This document shows positions 41,849 to 50,984 of a stretch of 64,000 nucleotides of DNA, one piece after another. The DNA comes from Euglena gracilis (lineage: Eukaryota > Euglenida > Euglenophyceae > Euglenales): assembly GCA_039621445.1 (NCBI GenBank), contig CP154955.1, positions 7,052,010 through 7,116,009 on the forward strand, read 5' to 3'. The notes beneath the pieces were generated by a model that worked only from the letters and a program-made list of their open reading frames with translations, was not told where the DNA came from and did no database searches. Position 1 is the stretch's first letter. Every line of letters starts with the position of its first letter. The position numbers and the translations under genes are program-made.

Positions 41849-42162
41849 TGTGTACCAGGCGTATGCTTCTGTCCCCTTCCGTTGAGGAAGTTAGGATGGA
41901 AGCAGATCCTATTAGGATCTCCTAATGGGTGCCCCTTCTCTCTCCACAGGTGGTATTCTTATTCTTCTTATACCTTTTCCTTCCTTTTCCTTGGACCGGA
42001 CTTGGATTTCCAGTCCGTCCTCCCTGCATTGCTCCGTGCTTTGCTTCTTGGGAAGTGGGAAAAGGGTTTTTACTGTTACTCTGATTTTAGTTCCCAAGTA
42101 GGTGCGCCAAGGCGAAAGCGAAGGCTTTTTGGGAATAGGGAATTGGGAATCAGACGTACACT
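41849..42162 (+). repeat. 3' LTR of element 1
   Basis: Same 314 bp as 25547-25860 with no mismatch seen on reading; followed by AAAGC. Confidence 0.9.
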
Positions 42163-42255
42163 AAAGCCCCCCCCATATCTGGGCCTGAAAAGGCCCCCTC
42201 AAACCAGCCAGTGGCAAAAAAAACGCTCTGGGCCTGAAAAGGCCCCCTCCAATAG
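42163..42255. repeat. Right half of the GGCCTGAAAAGGCCCC array, with AAAGC duplication
   Basis: Starts with the right target duplication AAAGC (42163-42167), then two CTGGGCCTGAAAAGGCCCCC units, continuing the array broken at 25546. Confidence 0.75.
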
Positions 42256-43247
42256 CACACCCACCTTCAACCATGTCCAACCACTGCAAACCTTCCATAC
42301 ATCCAACCAATCTCTGGTTTTGCAATGGCTCCTCCATTCTTCTCATACCCACCCTCATACCCCAGTGTACGTCCAACCTTTTCCTCGCTTTCGCCCTTTG
42401 GTGCGCAAAAGAATAAAAGTTGGAGTAACAGAAAAATTGAAAAGAACAATATAAAAGTTGTTCGCCCTTTTCCCCAATTAAGAGGCAGAGCACAAGGCAG
42501 GGGAGAAGTGTGTACCAGGCATGATCCCAGTTCTGTGGTTCGCCATAGAACTGCTCATCCACAATCTGAATGCTGAGCATAGTCTCAGAATTAGGATTGT
42601 CGCAGAGCTTAGGGATAATCGTGATCACGATCACGTGTGATCACGTGACCTCCTCTCTGCAGGTGGTATTCTTTACTTTCTTCAATTTCAAGTTTTGACT
42701 TGTTCTACAAAGTCCTAAAAGGACAGCCAAGAACTTGGCATCGATTTGTCGTAGCCCATAGGGCTTCTCCCCCTGTCTTGTGCTCTGCCTCTTAATTTTT
42801 AAAGTTTGATTTTTCTCATTTTGAAGTCCTGACACGACAGCCAAGTCACTTGGCACTTTTCTTTGTCGTAGCCCGTAGGGCTTCTAGTGTACATCCAACC
42901 TCTCCTCGCTTTCGCCCTTTGGTGCGGAAAAAGGTAAAAGTTGGAGTAACAGAAAAAATATAAAATAAATACAAAAGTTGTGTTGCCCTTTTCCCCCCCT
43001 CCCAGGGCTATGCCCGATTTCCCCACTGGACCAGGCCAGTCGGAATGCCGGACACAGTCCTGGGGACGGGGACCTGTCACAGAGCCGTATGCGGCTTTTG
43101 GTTCTCCTGTCACCAGGGGTGTGGGGAGGAAAGTGCGAAATAACGCAAGAACACGCAAAAGTGGTTAACCGCTTATGCGGTGTCTACTTATTGCGGCAAA
43201 TGGGTGGAAGTGGAAGAGCCCATTGGAAAATGGGGCTGGAAGGTTTC
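42256..43247. mobile_element. Cluster of decayed LTR fragments related to element 1, both orientations
   Basis: 42364-42480 and 42890-42990 are two inverted copies of an LTR end: AGTGTACxTCCAACC, then CCTCGCTTTCGCCCTTTGGTGCG, matching the LTR 3' end (GGTGCGCCAAGGCGAAAGCG) on the minus strand. 42511-42680 begins TGTGTACCAGGC and later has CAGGTGGTATTCTT, as in the LTR 5' part, in plus orientation. 42999-43070 (CCTCCCAGGGCTATGCCCGA) is an inverted copy of the last internal bases before the 3' LTR. 42705-42890 holds two copies of GACAGCCAAG...TTGTCGTAGCCC. No gene. Confidence 0.6.
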
Positions 43248-43437
43248 TGGTCGTCTCAGAATATTCTTTTTTTTTCTTGAAATCCTCGGATTCCCAATTT
43301 TCTTGATATCCCAATTGTCCCCAAAGACGTAACACAATCAATGTAAAGACATAACCAGAGCCAGCAGTCTGCACAGGAGGAAAGGTTCGAATTAGGAATA
43401 CAAAATTCGGTTTCAGGCGGTTAGTAAATAGTCCGCA
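43248..43437 (-). repeat. 3' LTR of element 2
   Basis: Pairs with 49831-50021. Differences include one base in the T-run, AACCAG versus AAACAG, and TTTCAGG versus TTTGAGG. Confidence 0.85.
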
Positions 43438-43987
43438 CACGCCCTCCATGCCGGATGATGCGGCGCCACAGGCACAGGACGAAACGGCATCACACCACAA
43501 ACAAAATGGCTTTACTATGGTTCCAGCACGAATGAATGGTGTTCAACACGAATTGTCCACAAAAAAAAAGGTTCAGAACGACAAATGTCAACGCAAAGGA
43601 AGGTAAAAGAGGTTACTTCCGACGTTCACCGTGGTCCCTTCGCCTTCGTGGTTGGCTTGCCATTCAAAGGTAACACAAACCTGGGCGAAACTCCTCGCAT
43701 CAATGGCAGGTTTGTGACTGAAAGCCTTCAAAGGTTAGACAACAATCCACCCATGGCGAGGCGGTTGGTGTCTCCTGACCCGAAAAAACCATCCAAAAGG
43801 CCCCCTGGGGGGCTTGACTTTCCTCCCGCGTGACTGAAAGCACGATCAAAACATTTGGGGGGGGGCCAGGCTGTCTCTTGTTATGCCAACCCCCATTCAC
43901 ATTCTGAAACGTCGCAAAACATTCTGAGCGCCTGGCGTAGGATCGATTGTAAATTGTGATCCACACAATAATTCTTGAAAACCTCAT

Positions 43988-44254
43988 TCATTCTGCCTCC
44001 TGGTTGCACAAGGAAGCCACAGGCTCCCATGTACTGCTGCTTGCCGGAAAATTCTCCCACCAAACCAAAAATTTCCATCCCCCTTGGTACTTGTGCTTCA
44101 AAATCTTGTAAACATTGTAAAAACCCAATTGTGCTTGTTCTTCTTCTGACATCTGAAGGGGGGGATCCCCTCCCTGGTCTGGCATGGGGGTGTCACCCTC
44201 CACTGGGTCTCCCACAACCACTTCACCGGTCAAAAGGTCTGGGTCTTCTTCCAA
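43988..44254 (-). CDS. Element 2 chromodomain at the Pol C-terminus
   Basis: The 88-codon frame ends with YNVYKILKHKYQGGWKFLVW and WENFPASSSTWEPVASL. The aromatic positions (Y, W-x2-W, W in TWEP) fit a chromodomain, which in chromoviruses binds methylated histone tails and directs integration. The preceding acidic segment (DPVEGDTPMPDQGGD) is a linker. Separated from integrase by frame changes. Confidence 0.7.
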   Translation of the reverse strand: MEEDPDLLTGEVVVGDPVEGDTPMPDQGGDPPLQMSEEEQAQLGFYNVYKILKHKYQGGWKFLVWWENFPASSSTWEPVASLCNQEAE

Positions 44255-44263
44255 AAGACTGTC

Positions 44264-45179
44264 TTAATGCAAAGCAACCTCCCACTTTTTGCACAAACCC
44301 AAAGAAACATCAATGACCCCTCCCAAAGATGGACTGCTTGCAATTTGCACTGAATTGACCTCAATTTGAGAACCCGAAAAGGTCCTTGCCAGGGGGGGGA
44401 AAGCTTGGGCCATGATTTGTTTGCCATCTTTTGTTATGCACCAAAACATAGTCATCTTCTTCAATTTTTGCCTGTACCCTCCCTTTGTTGGCTCTTTTTC
44501 CCTCAATTCTTTCAATCTCTGGGAAGCTCTTTCTTGAATTTCCATCTGGGTCAAAAGTCAAGAATGGGTTTCTGGATTTGTCACCGGTTCTGGGGGTAAT
44601 TCCAACCTCCAAGCTGGTCTGCCCAAAAACATTTCATGGGGTGACAACATTGTTGTGGGGGAAATCTGCGAATTCATCAAAAATGTGCAATACGGAATCA
44701 GCTGCTCCCAATTTTTGTCCTTGGAAGACAGACTCAATGCTCGCATATTCTGCAAGAACATTTTTATTGACATTTTCAACCAAACCGTTTGATCGGGGGT
44801 TCCGGGGCAAATTGTCGACCAAAGTCAGCACATAGTCAAAACCATTGTAGGGGTCCATTTGCACAAAATCCAAACACAAAACTTCATTGCTCACTGTTGG
44901 AATCGGTAAAGAACCCACCTTTCCACGGTCACTGGGGCGGTTTTGTTTTGAAATGGTGCAAATTTCACATGTCATCACAATGGCCTTGCAAATTTCCAAC
45001 ATGTCTTTCTTGGAAACCTTGGACTGAAAATGGCTCAAAAAGAACAACAAAGTCCTTTCAGCACCAACATGGTTGCTTGCCTTGTGACATTCATCCAAAC
45101 AAACCTTCAACAAATGAGATGGAACAACCAATTTTCCTTCACAATACATTGGCAGATCTGAACCAAAACTCATTGTCAA
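44264..45179 (-). pseudogene. int: Element 2 integrase with deleted catalytic core
   Basis: The N-terminal zinc-binding part is intact (HKASNHVGAERTLLFF and CEICTISK). The core begins EVLCLDFVQMDPYNGFDYVL with the first catalytic Asp, but LTLVDNL is followed directly by PRNPRSNGLVENVNKNV, which carries the third catalytic residue Glu. The roughly 60 residues that should lie between, including the second Asp, are absent. The C-terminal region continues in other frames (NWEQLIPYCTFLMNSQISPT, 44558-44779; EEDDYVLVHNKRW, 44361-44612). This copy cannot make an active integrase. Confidence 0.75.
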
Positions 45180-45917
45180 TGAAACAGGGTTTTGAAACCT
45201 CCACTTTTTCCCAAAAATCCTTCAGCTCTGAATTGACATAATCCTTTTCTGACACTTGCACTCTGTGGGACAAACTGAAAATCTTCTGCAAAAACAGGTC
45301 AAGCTGCACATCCATTTTCTGAAAAGCGTTCCTTGCTTCTTCCTCAAAATGAATTTCAAATTTGTTCTCAAAATCAGCACGAGACAAAAAATCACACAAT
45401 TCATTTTGGCAACCTGCCACATGAACGATATTCAGTTTGAACTGGTGCAAAAACACATACATCCTTCTCAATCTTTTGTTGAGGGGGGTTCACCCTTCAG
45501 AAAAGAGGTGGCTGCCTCATTGTCTGTCATCCACACAATTGGCAGATTTTGCAAAATCCTTGTTTGTGAAGCAATGGTCAGCACACCACTCAAAATTTCC
45601 TTTTCCCAGGTAGTGTATTTTTTTCTTGCCTCACTCCATTTCCAGTTGTAGTGGCCCAAGGACACCAACCTCATTTCACTGGGGTTTCTCAGGGTTCCAT
45701 CCACCTTCACACCACTTGTTCGAAAATTCTCAGGAATTTGTGTTTGTTGGAGGGTTTGCCACTGAAACAATGCTGAACCACCTCCCAAATCCGAACTGTC
45801 AGTCAACAAAACAATCTCTCCTGAACTCCTGGGGGTACCCAAAACATCAAGAGAAGGCAATTTCCTTTTCAATGCATTCAAACAACTCTCCTCCTTTTCA
45901 GTCCACCTCCATTTCAC
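45139..45917 (-). pseudogene. Element 2 RNase H, one frameshift
   Basis: The first frame (45468-45917) has the catalytic Asp in VLLTDSSDLGGGSALF, Glu in YTTWEKEILSGVL and Asp in IVWMTDNEAA. A frame change in a C-run near 45483 leads to the second frame with LRRMYVFLHQFKLNIVHVAG and the last Asp in NELCDFLSR. All four acidic residues are present across the two frames. The enzyme degrades RNA in the RNA-DNA hybrid during cDNA synthesis. Confidence 0.7.
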
Positions 45918-46039
45918 ATTCTTTTTCAGATGACCTGTGAGCGGGGCTCAGTCAAAAGTAAAACCTTTCACGTGTCTGCGGTAGAAATTCATGGCTCCCA
46001 AAATTCACCTCAAATCCCTTTGATTCTGAACTCGAAAAC

Positions 46040-47271
46040 TCAGAATTGGTTCAAGTTTCTTTTGTTTGCCTGCCACATTCCCCATCCCAACGAGAAACCC
46101 AAATAGTCAATGGACTGTTTCAGAAAGGAACATTCGCTCAATTTGATTCTCACTTGGTTCTTTCTGCAAACTTCAAACCACTTTTCCAAAAGATACAAAT
46201 GATCCTCTTCAGAGTTTGCACCAACCCCTGTGTCATCGAAAAAAGAACCCAGGTGTCCATCATTCAAAATCTCTCTCACCCTCAAATCCGTTTTGCATTG
46301 GAAGGTTAGAATTTCCATCAGCTCGTGAAAAATTCCCGGAGCATTACTTAGGCCAAACATCATCCTTTTGGGACGAAAACATCCCCCAGAAGGAATGCAA
46401 AATGCAGACAAATTTGCTGCTCTTTTTGTGATTGGGATTTCCAATACCCACTCCTCATGTCCAGGGTACTTTTCCAGCGACATTTGGCCAAACTTTCAAT
46501 CAGAATTTCCATATTTGGCAAAAACCCTGCATGTGCCTTGCTTCTGGAATTCAATTTTCCATAATGAATGACCATCCTTCTGGTACTTGACCATTTTTTG
46601 TCCACCAAAAATGTGGGGCTGCACACCTTGGGGATTTCATCAACCGGGAATTGCTCAATCAACTCTGACATTAGCAATTCTTCACACTGAAGGTCAATTT
46701 CTTTTTCATCCTCCTGGGGCATGGGCCAACACTTTTGCCTTAGGGGTTTGCCTTCCCATTCAGGCTTTAGCTCAATGTCCATCAAAACAGGCAGGGGGGA
46801 AGACTCAGAAATTGTGGGCAATGGTCTAAAAACATCAGAAAATTTCACCAAAAGCTCATACAACCTGGGGTGGTCTCTGAATTTCTCAACTTCTTTTTCA
46901 AATTCTCCACTCAGATTCTCAGTAAACAATTTGCTGCTTTTTTCGTCAGCCTTTTTCTGGGCCTCCAAAGTCCAAATCTTTTCATGCAAAACTTGAGAAA
47001 TGCTTTTGAGTTCATCCATCTTGATTGTTGCCTTGGGAGTTTTCACAGGTTTTGCAAACTGAACATCTTCCACAGGCTGGGACAGCTGGAAAAACATCAC
47101 CTCCACATCTTTTCTCACCTCCTGAAAAAGACTCAGCTCACTTTCAATGTCCTTGGTCAACTCAGCCAAAAAATTGATGTTTTCATGCTCATTCATTGGT
47201 TGAAACACCACCACATTGTCCAACCATTCTTTCACCTTTTCATCTGATTCCTTGGGGGGAACATTCTCCAA
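46040..47271 (-). pseudogene. pol: Element 2 reverse transcriptase, frameshifted, with FFDD box
   Basis: The upstream frame (46360-47271) has a Glu/Lys-rich linker, then LYELLVKFSDVFRPLP, SPTFLVDKKWSSTRRMVIHY, KLNSRSKAHAGFLPNMEIL and KSTLDMRSGYW. A frame change near 46440 leads to 46040-46483 with FRPKRMMFGLSNAPGIFHEL, the catalytic box GSFFDDTGVGAN (46232-46243) and ECSFLKQSIDYLGFSLGWG. FFDD in place of the usual YxDD or FxDD is unusual but keeps both Asp residues. Confidence 0.75.
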
Positions 47272-47286
47272 AGGAAAACTTGGACT

Positions 47287-48400
47287 TTAAAAAACTTGCT
47301 TGTCTGCAGGTGGACTTGCAGGCTGGGGTGCCTGCTGCAGGGGGGGAACATCAGGAACATCTAGGAAATCCACTTGAATTCCATCATCCACTGTGGGATA
47401 CTTCCTGATCTCACCTCTCAGTTCATCCAAACTCGAATTCCTTGAAACTTTTCTGAGCCAACTGACAATTTTGCGGTCCAAAAGCTCAAAATCCACTTTG
47501 AATTGCACAATGTCCACCACACTCACAAAAGTGTTCCACAGGGGGGAGGGCAGCACCCTTTTGCACCTGTCACCCACAAACAAGGGAACCCCACTTGAAA
47601 TTTTTACCCTGGCCACAGTTACCCTTTCCAGCAGGGGGGACCAGTACTGGTCCACCCAGTCTGGGTGTACCAGGACCATTTTTGTTTCTTCAGTGCACAA
47701 CTTTGTCACCACTTTGCTTAGTTGTCTGAAGGGGGGGTTTGCCCACAGAAACGTGGACGGACCAAGGTCACACAACAAATTTTCCCATGAATACCTGTAG
47801 GCTGAATTCCCTTTTGTCATGTACAAAGACTGTGTGTGGTTCAGGTGGTTTGCAAAAAGATCAATGCAAATCTGACCCTCAGAAATCTTCAATTCATCCA
47901 AAGCTTTTGACTTCACTGGCTTCACCAAAGTGTAGCTTTCTGTCTTGAAAAGTCTGAAAATTCTTTTGATGGTGTGATCAATGATGATTCTGTGGGGTCT
48001 GGTCAGCAACCGACCAAAAAATTCACTTTCGGTAAAGTCAGTCCCCAAAACTGCCTCGAAGGCACTTGTTTCAACAACAACCGTTTTAAGCTTTAGAATT
48101 TTTTGTCCCAACTCCAGGCTCACCTCACACACCCCTTCAGAAAAAATGTACTCACCGTTGCCGATCTGCAGGGGTACCGCAGCACTCCGCTGAATTTTAT
48201 TCTCTGGAACACATTTCTTAGAAACTGCAGTGATGGTGGCCCCAGTGTCCAAAATGGCTTGAATTTCCTTTCCATAAACCTTCACTGGCAAAAGATAAGT
48301 TTTACACACCAGCTGGAGCAACTGCAAAGCATCAGCTTTTCTCTTTTTGGGGTTCTCACCCGGGGGGGGGAACCTGGGTTTGCACTCCCTGGGGTTGAAC
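47287..48400 (-). CDS. pro: Element 2 protease joined to a Dam-like (DLFA...NPPF) domain
   Basis: The frame is open from 48654, but homology begins near 48400 after a shift from Gag in a C-run. Protease: AILDTGATITAVSKK (Asp codon 48249-48247) and FEAVLGTDFTES. About 125 residues later comes a second domain (about 47874-47575): ICIDLFANHLNHTQSLYMTK, then FLWANPPFRQLSKVV, KMVLVHPDWVDQYWSPLLER. This DLFA / NPPF / P-W-x-Q-Y-W pattern matches the Dam-like methyltransferase domain that follows RNase H in DIRS-type retroelements; NPPF corresponds to the N6-adenine methyltransferase motif. Here it sits between protease and RT. The frame is intact through both domains. Whether it is catalytic cannot be told from the sequence. 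Confidence 0.65.
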
Positions 48401-49387
48401 CGAAGGGGTCCCTTTGCCTGCCCCCTTCTGGGCTGCTGCCTTCTTTTTCTCAAACTTTTCTTTTGACCAACATCTGTCTTCATAATGCCCCTTTTTGTGA
48501 CAAAATCGACAGAAAATTGTGGCTCCAAATCGTGGGGCTGGGGTGTCATCAACTTTTCTTTCACCCTTGCCTTTGCCTTTTCCTTTGCCTTTTCCTTTTC
48601 CAGATTCTGGGACATTTTCACCAACTTTTTCAGATTGATCAGGGCGTTTTTCAATCAATGGTCTGAGATTTTCTTTTTTCAGCAAATTCCTCTCCAACTA
48701 ATCTTCAGAACTTTTTTCCAAAATCGTTTTTCTCAAATCTGTGAATGTCTCAGAACGATGTTTGTAAAATCTGTCTGCCCTGATGTCTTCTTACATTCTG
48801 GGGTGTAATTTCCTCAGCAAAACCAAAAACTTTTCCTGTTCACTCATGGCCTGGGGGCTCAAACCTGGCCATCAAATTGTCCAACTCAATGAAAAGTTTT
48901 TTGATGTCTTGGGGTTCAGGTTTCTGGGAAAGTGCTGGCAATTTGTCAATGGCAGACCTCAAAGTCATGTCATTTTCCAGTGTTGGGAACAAATTTGCAA
49001 TTTCCAACAGCACTTTTTCAAATCATCATTCTCATCCATCACGTTTTCAACCAGTTTTTTCACCTTGGGGGTGCAACATTCCAACAGCCAATCCTTTTTC
49101 TGGACATTTCCAAATGCAACTGCACCAGTTAACCTCAACCATCTGCCAAAATCTTTCAAAAACTCTGGCCAATTTGTGCCATCAAACTCTGGCAATTTCA
49201 CAGGGGGTAATCTTGAACTTTGGGTTGAACTTTGGCTGGGGTTGCTGGAATTTGGTTCCACAATTTGCTTCAGAAATGTTTCAACCTGGGTGATGGGGTT
49301 CACAGGGGTAAACACAGACTGACTGCTGCTGGCTGATTTGATTTCCAATTCTTGCAACCTTCTTTCCAAATCTTCAATGGAGGACAT
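48356..49387 (-). pseudogene. gag: Element 2 Gag with zinc knuckle, frameshifted
   Basis: The ATG at 49387 starts MSSIEDLERRLQELEI (coiled-coil start) and continues with LPPVKLPEFDGTNWPEFLKD and CCTPKVKKLVENVMDEN, a typical retrotransposon Gag N-terminal domain. After a frame change near 48965 it continues IDKLPALSQKPEPQDIKKLF. A third frame (48356-48697) carries a Lys/Gly block and the knuckle CRFCHKKGHYEDRC (C-x2-C-x4-H-x4-C). It ends in a C9 run where the protease frame takes over. Confidence 0.75.
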
Positions 49388-49810
49388 TTCTGCAGATCAC
49401 TTTCAAAAAACTCAACCACTGGCTCTGAAAACTGGGAGAAACAGAAACACTGGCCAACCCAAAAAACAAACAAAACCTGAAGAAACCAGAACAGAAAACC
49501 AACCACTGGGTTCAGGACCAGGTCAGCAAGATGATGAAGATCTTGCCTGCACCAGGATCTTGTTCTGGACAGCAAGGTGAACAGCAGCACTTACAAACTT
49601 CCACCACCAAATAACCAATACAACAACTGTTGACAAATTCTCCACTGTGAACTTGTTCACCACAGCCTCAATGTCAACTTACTGTTGAAGATGTTGTTCT
49701 GTACCAGCAACTCGGTTAACCTTGCCTTCAGGGAGTCCAACTTCTGTAACTTCAACAACCAGTGAAACAATGTTGAATCTCCTCGAAGACGTCTTGGACG
49801 ATTGGAACAA
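49388..49810 (-). other. Leader of element 2
   Basis: About 420 bp between primer site and Gag start; no ORF supported. Confidence 0.5.
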
Positions 49811-49826
49811 CAAACCTCTGCGACCA
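49811..49826 (-). promoter_or_regulatory. Primer-binding site of element 2 (initiator tRNA-Met)
   Basis: On the minus strand TGGTCGCAGAGGTTTG, 4 bp inside the LTR. Eleven of twelve bases match TGGTAGCAGAGG, the complement of the initiator tRNA-Met 3' end. Confidence 0.7.
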
Positions 49827-49830
49827 ACTT

Positions 49831-50021
49831 TGGACGTCTCAAAATATTCTTTTGTTTTTCTTGAAATCCTCGGATTCCCAATTTTCTTGATATCCCAATT
49901 GTCCCCAAAGACGTAACACAATCAATGTAAAGACATAAACAGAGCCAGCAGTCTGCACAGGAGGAAAGGTTCGAATTAGGAATACAAAATTCGGTTTGAG
50001 GCGGTTAGTAAATAGTCCGCA
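49831..50021 (-). repeat. 5' LTR of element 2
   Basis: Pairs with 43248-43437; TG...CA termini on the minus strand. Confidence 0.85.
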
Positions 50022-50770
50022 GTTCCCATTCCAGAAATTCCCATCCACCCAGTTTGGGGTGTGTCTATTACACGCGAGGAGGTCTCATTCCATAATCGGA
50101 AAAGATTGAAGGGTAGGGTGTGGAAGGAGGGGGCACCTGGTGTGGGCGGCCTGAGCTCATGCGCACACAAAGTAGCGGAACCTTCCGCTACTACCTGACC
50201 ACCCCCTTTTTTGTATTTGCATTCCGCAGGCTCCCTTGTTTCCATGGATTGAATCTGAATTGTGCATTGGAATTCAATTGTTCAAATTCAAGTGTTCAAT
50301 TCAATCAATTACAAAGATTCAAAGAAACCAAAGGAAACTGCCAAAGGAGAAATTACCTTCAAGGAGGTCAAAGAAAACCTCAAGGAATTGGCCTACCAGG
50401 AGCGCCCCAAGGCAATTTCAAAGGTACTTGCTGGATTTGGCAGGGCTAAGTGGCTATAAGGGTGGGAAGCACATCCTGAAAACCCCTAGCACCCAGGCAT
50501 TTCCGCCCCCCCTCTGTCCCCCCTCAATTTCCCCCCTGCGAGGGCCCACCTAAGCGGCTCCGCAGACCCCCAGAGGCATCGCAGGAGGCTCCCCCCTCAA
50601 CTCCGCCGCCGGGAATACTAAAAAATGGATCCCAACCCATTCCAAGCACCCACGGAGCTTCCCAGGGCCTCCGTGGGGGCTGAGCCCACCCGCGCACCCC
50701 CCCTCGCCGGATCCGTGACCCAGGACCCACCCTGCCGGAACCCCAGCGAGACCGGACCCCCCCTGGGAAA
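50022..50770. other. Region upstream of element 3, possibly including its 5' LTR
   Basis: No second copy of this sequence was found in the window, so LTR limits cannot be set. A 65-codon frame ending at 50459 without an ATG has a helical, protein-like end (ITFKEVKENLKELAYQERPK, then FGRAKWL) and may be a coding remnant. A 50-codon ATG frame (about 50625-50774) ends in the TAG of the primer site. Confidence 0.4.
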
Positions 50771-50771
50771 C

Positions 50772-50787
50772 TGGTAGCAGAGGCTTA
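50772..50787 (+). promoter_or_regulatory. Primer-binding site of element 3 (initiator tRNA-Met)
   Basis: TGGTAGCAGAGGCTTA; the first twelve bases are the exact complement of CCTCTGCTACCA, the 3' end of animal-type initiator tRNA-Met. It marks the end of the 5' LTR. Confidence 0.7.
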
Positions 50788-50984
50788 CGACCCTACCCCA
50801 CACAACAACCCATTCCTCGTCCACTCTGAGGTGAACCTTCAGATCACCGGCCGAGGCCCAGCACTCGGCGACCCCACCCCAGCGATGCCCGCAATCGCCT
50901 ACGGGGGCCCCCCATCACATCTCCGTGGTGGCCCCCACGGGGATGCCCAATGCACAGCCCTAGCCCTGCTGTCCCCAAGTACAA

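Larger units (their letters stand above)
25547..42162 (+). mobile_element. Element 1: complete 16.6-kb Ty3/chromodomain LTR retrotransposon
   Basis: Two 314-bp LTRs (25547-25860 and 41849-42162) bound the element and show no difference by eye. AAAGC directly flanks both sides (25542-25546 and 42163-42167), the expected 5-bp target duplication. A primer-binding site abuts the left LTR and a polypurine tract abuts the right one. Internal order is coiled-coil ORF, zinc-knuckle Gag, small ORF, protease, broken RT/RNase H, integrase with chromodomain, then two extra ORFs in one frame. Identical LTRs imply recent insertion. The length is well above the usual 5-10 kb of Ty3 elements, because of the 5.5-kb region after integrase. 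Confidence 0.9.
43248..50021 (-). mobile_element. Element 2: minus-strand chromodomain LTR retrotransposon, decayed
   Basis: LTRs at 43248-43437 and 49831-50021 (about 190 bp, roughly five differences) read TGCGGACTATTTACTAACC to GACG(T/A)CCA on the minus strand. A primer site lies just inside the right LTR. Order on the minus strand is Gag with zinc knuckle, protease, a Dam-like methyltransferase domain, RT, RNase H, integrase, chromodomain. Every module is in a different frame from its neighbour, and integrase has an internal deletion. Flanking pentamers GTTTC and GTTCC match at four of five positions, a possible worn target duplication. LTR divergence makes it older than element 1. Confidence 0.85.
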
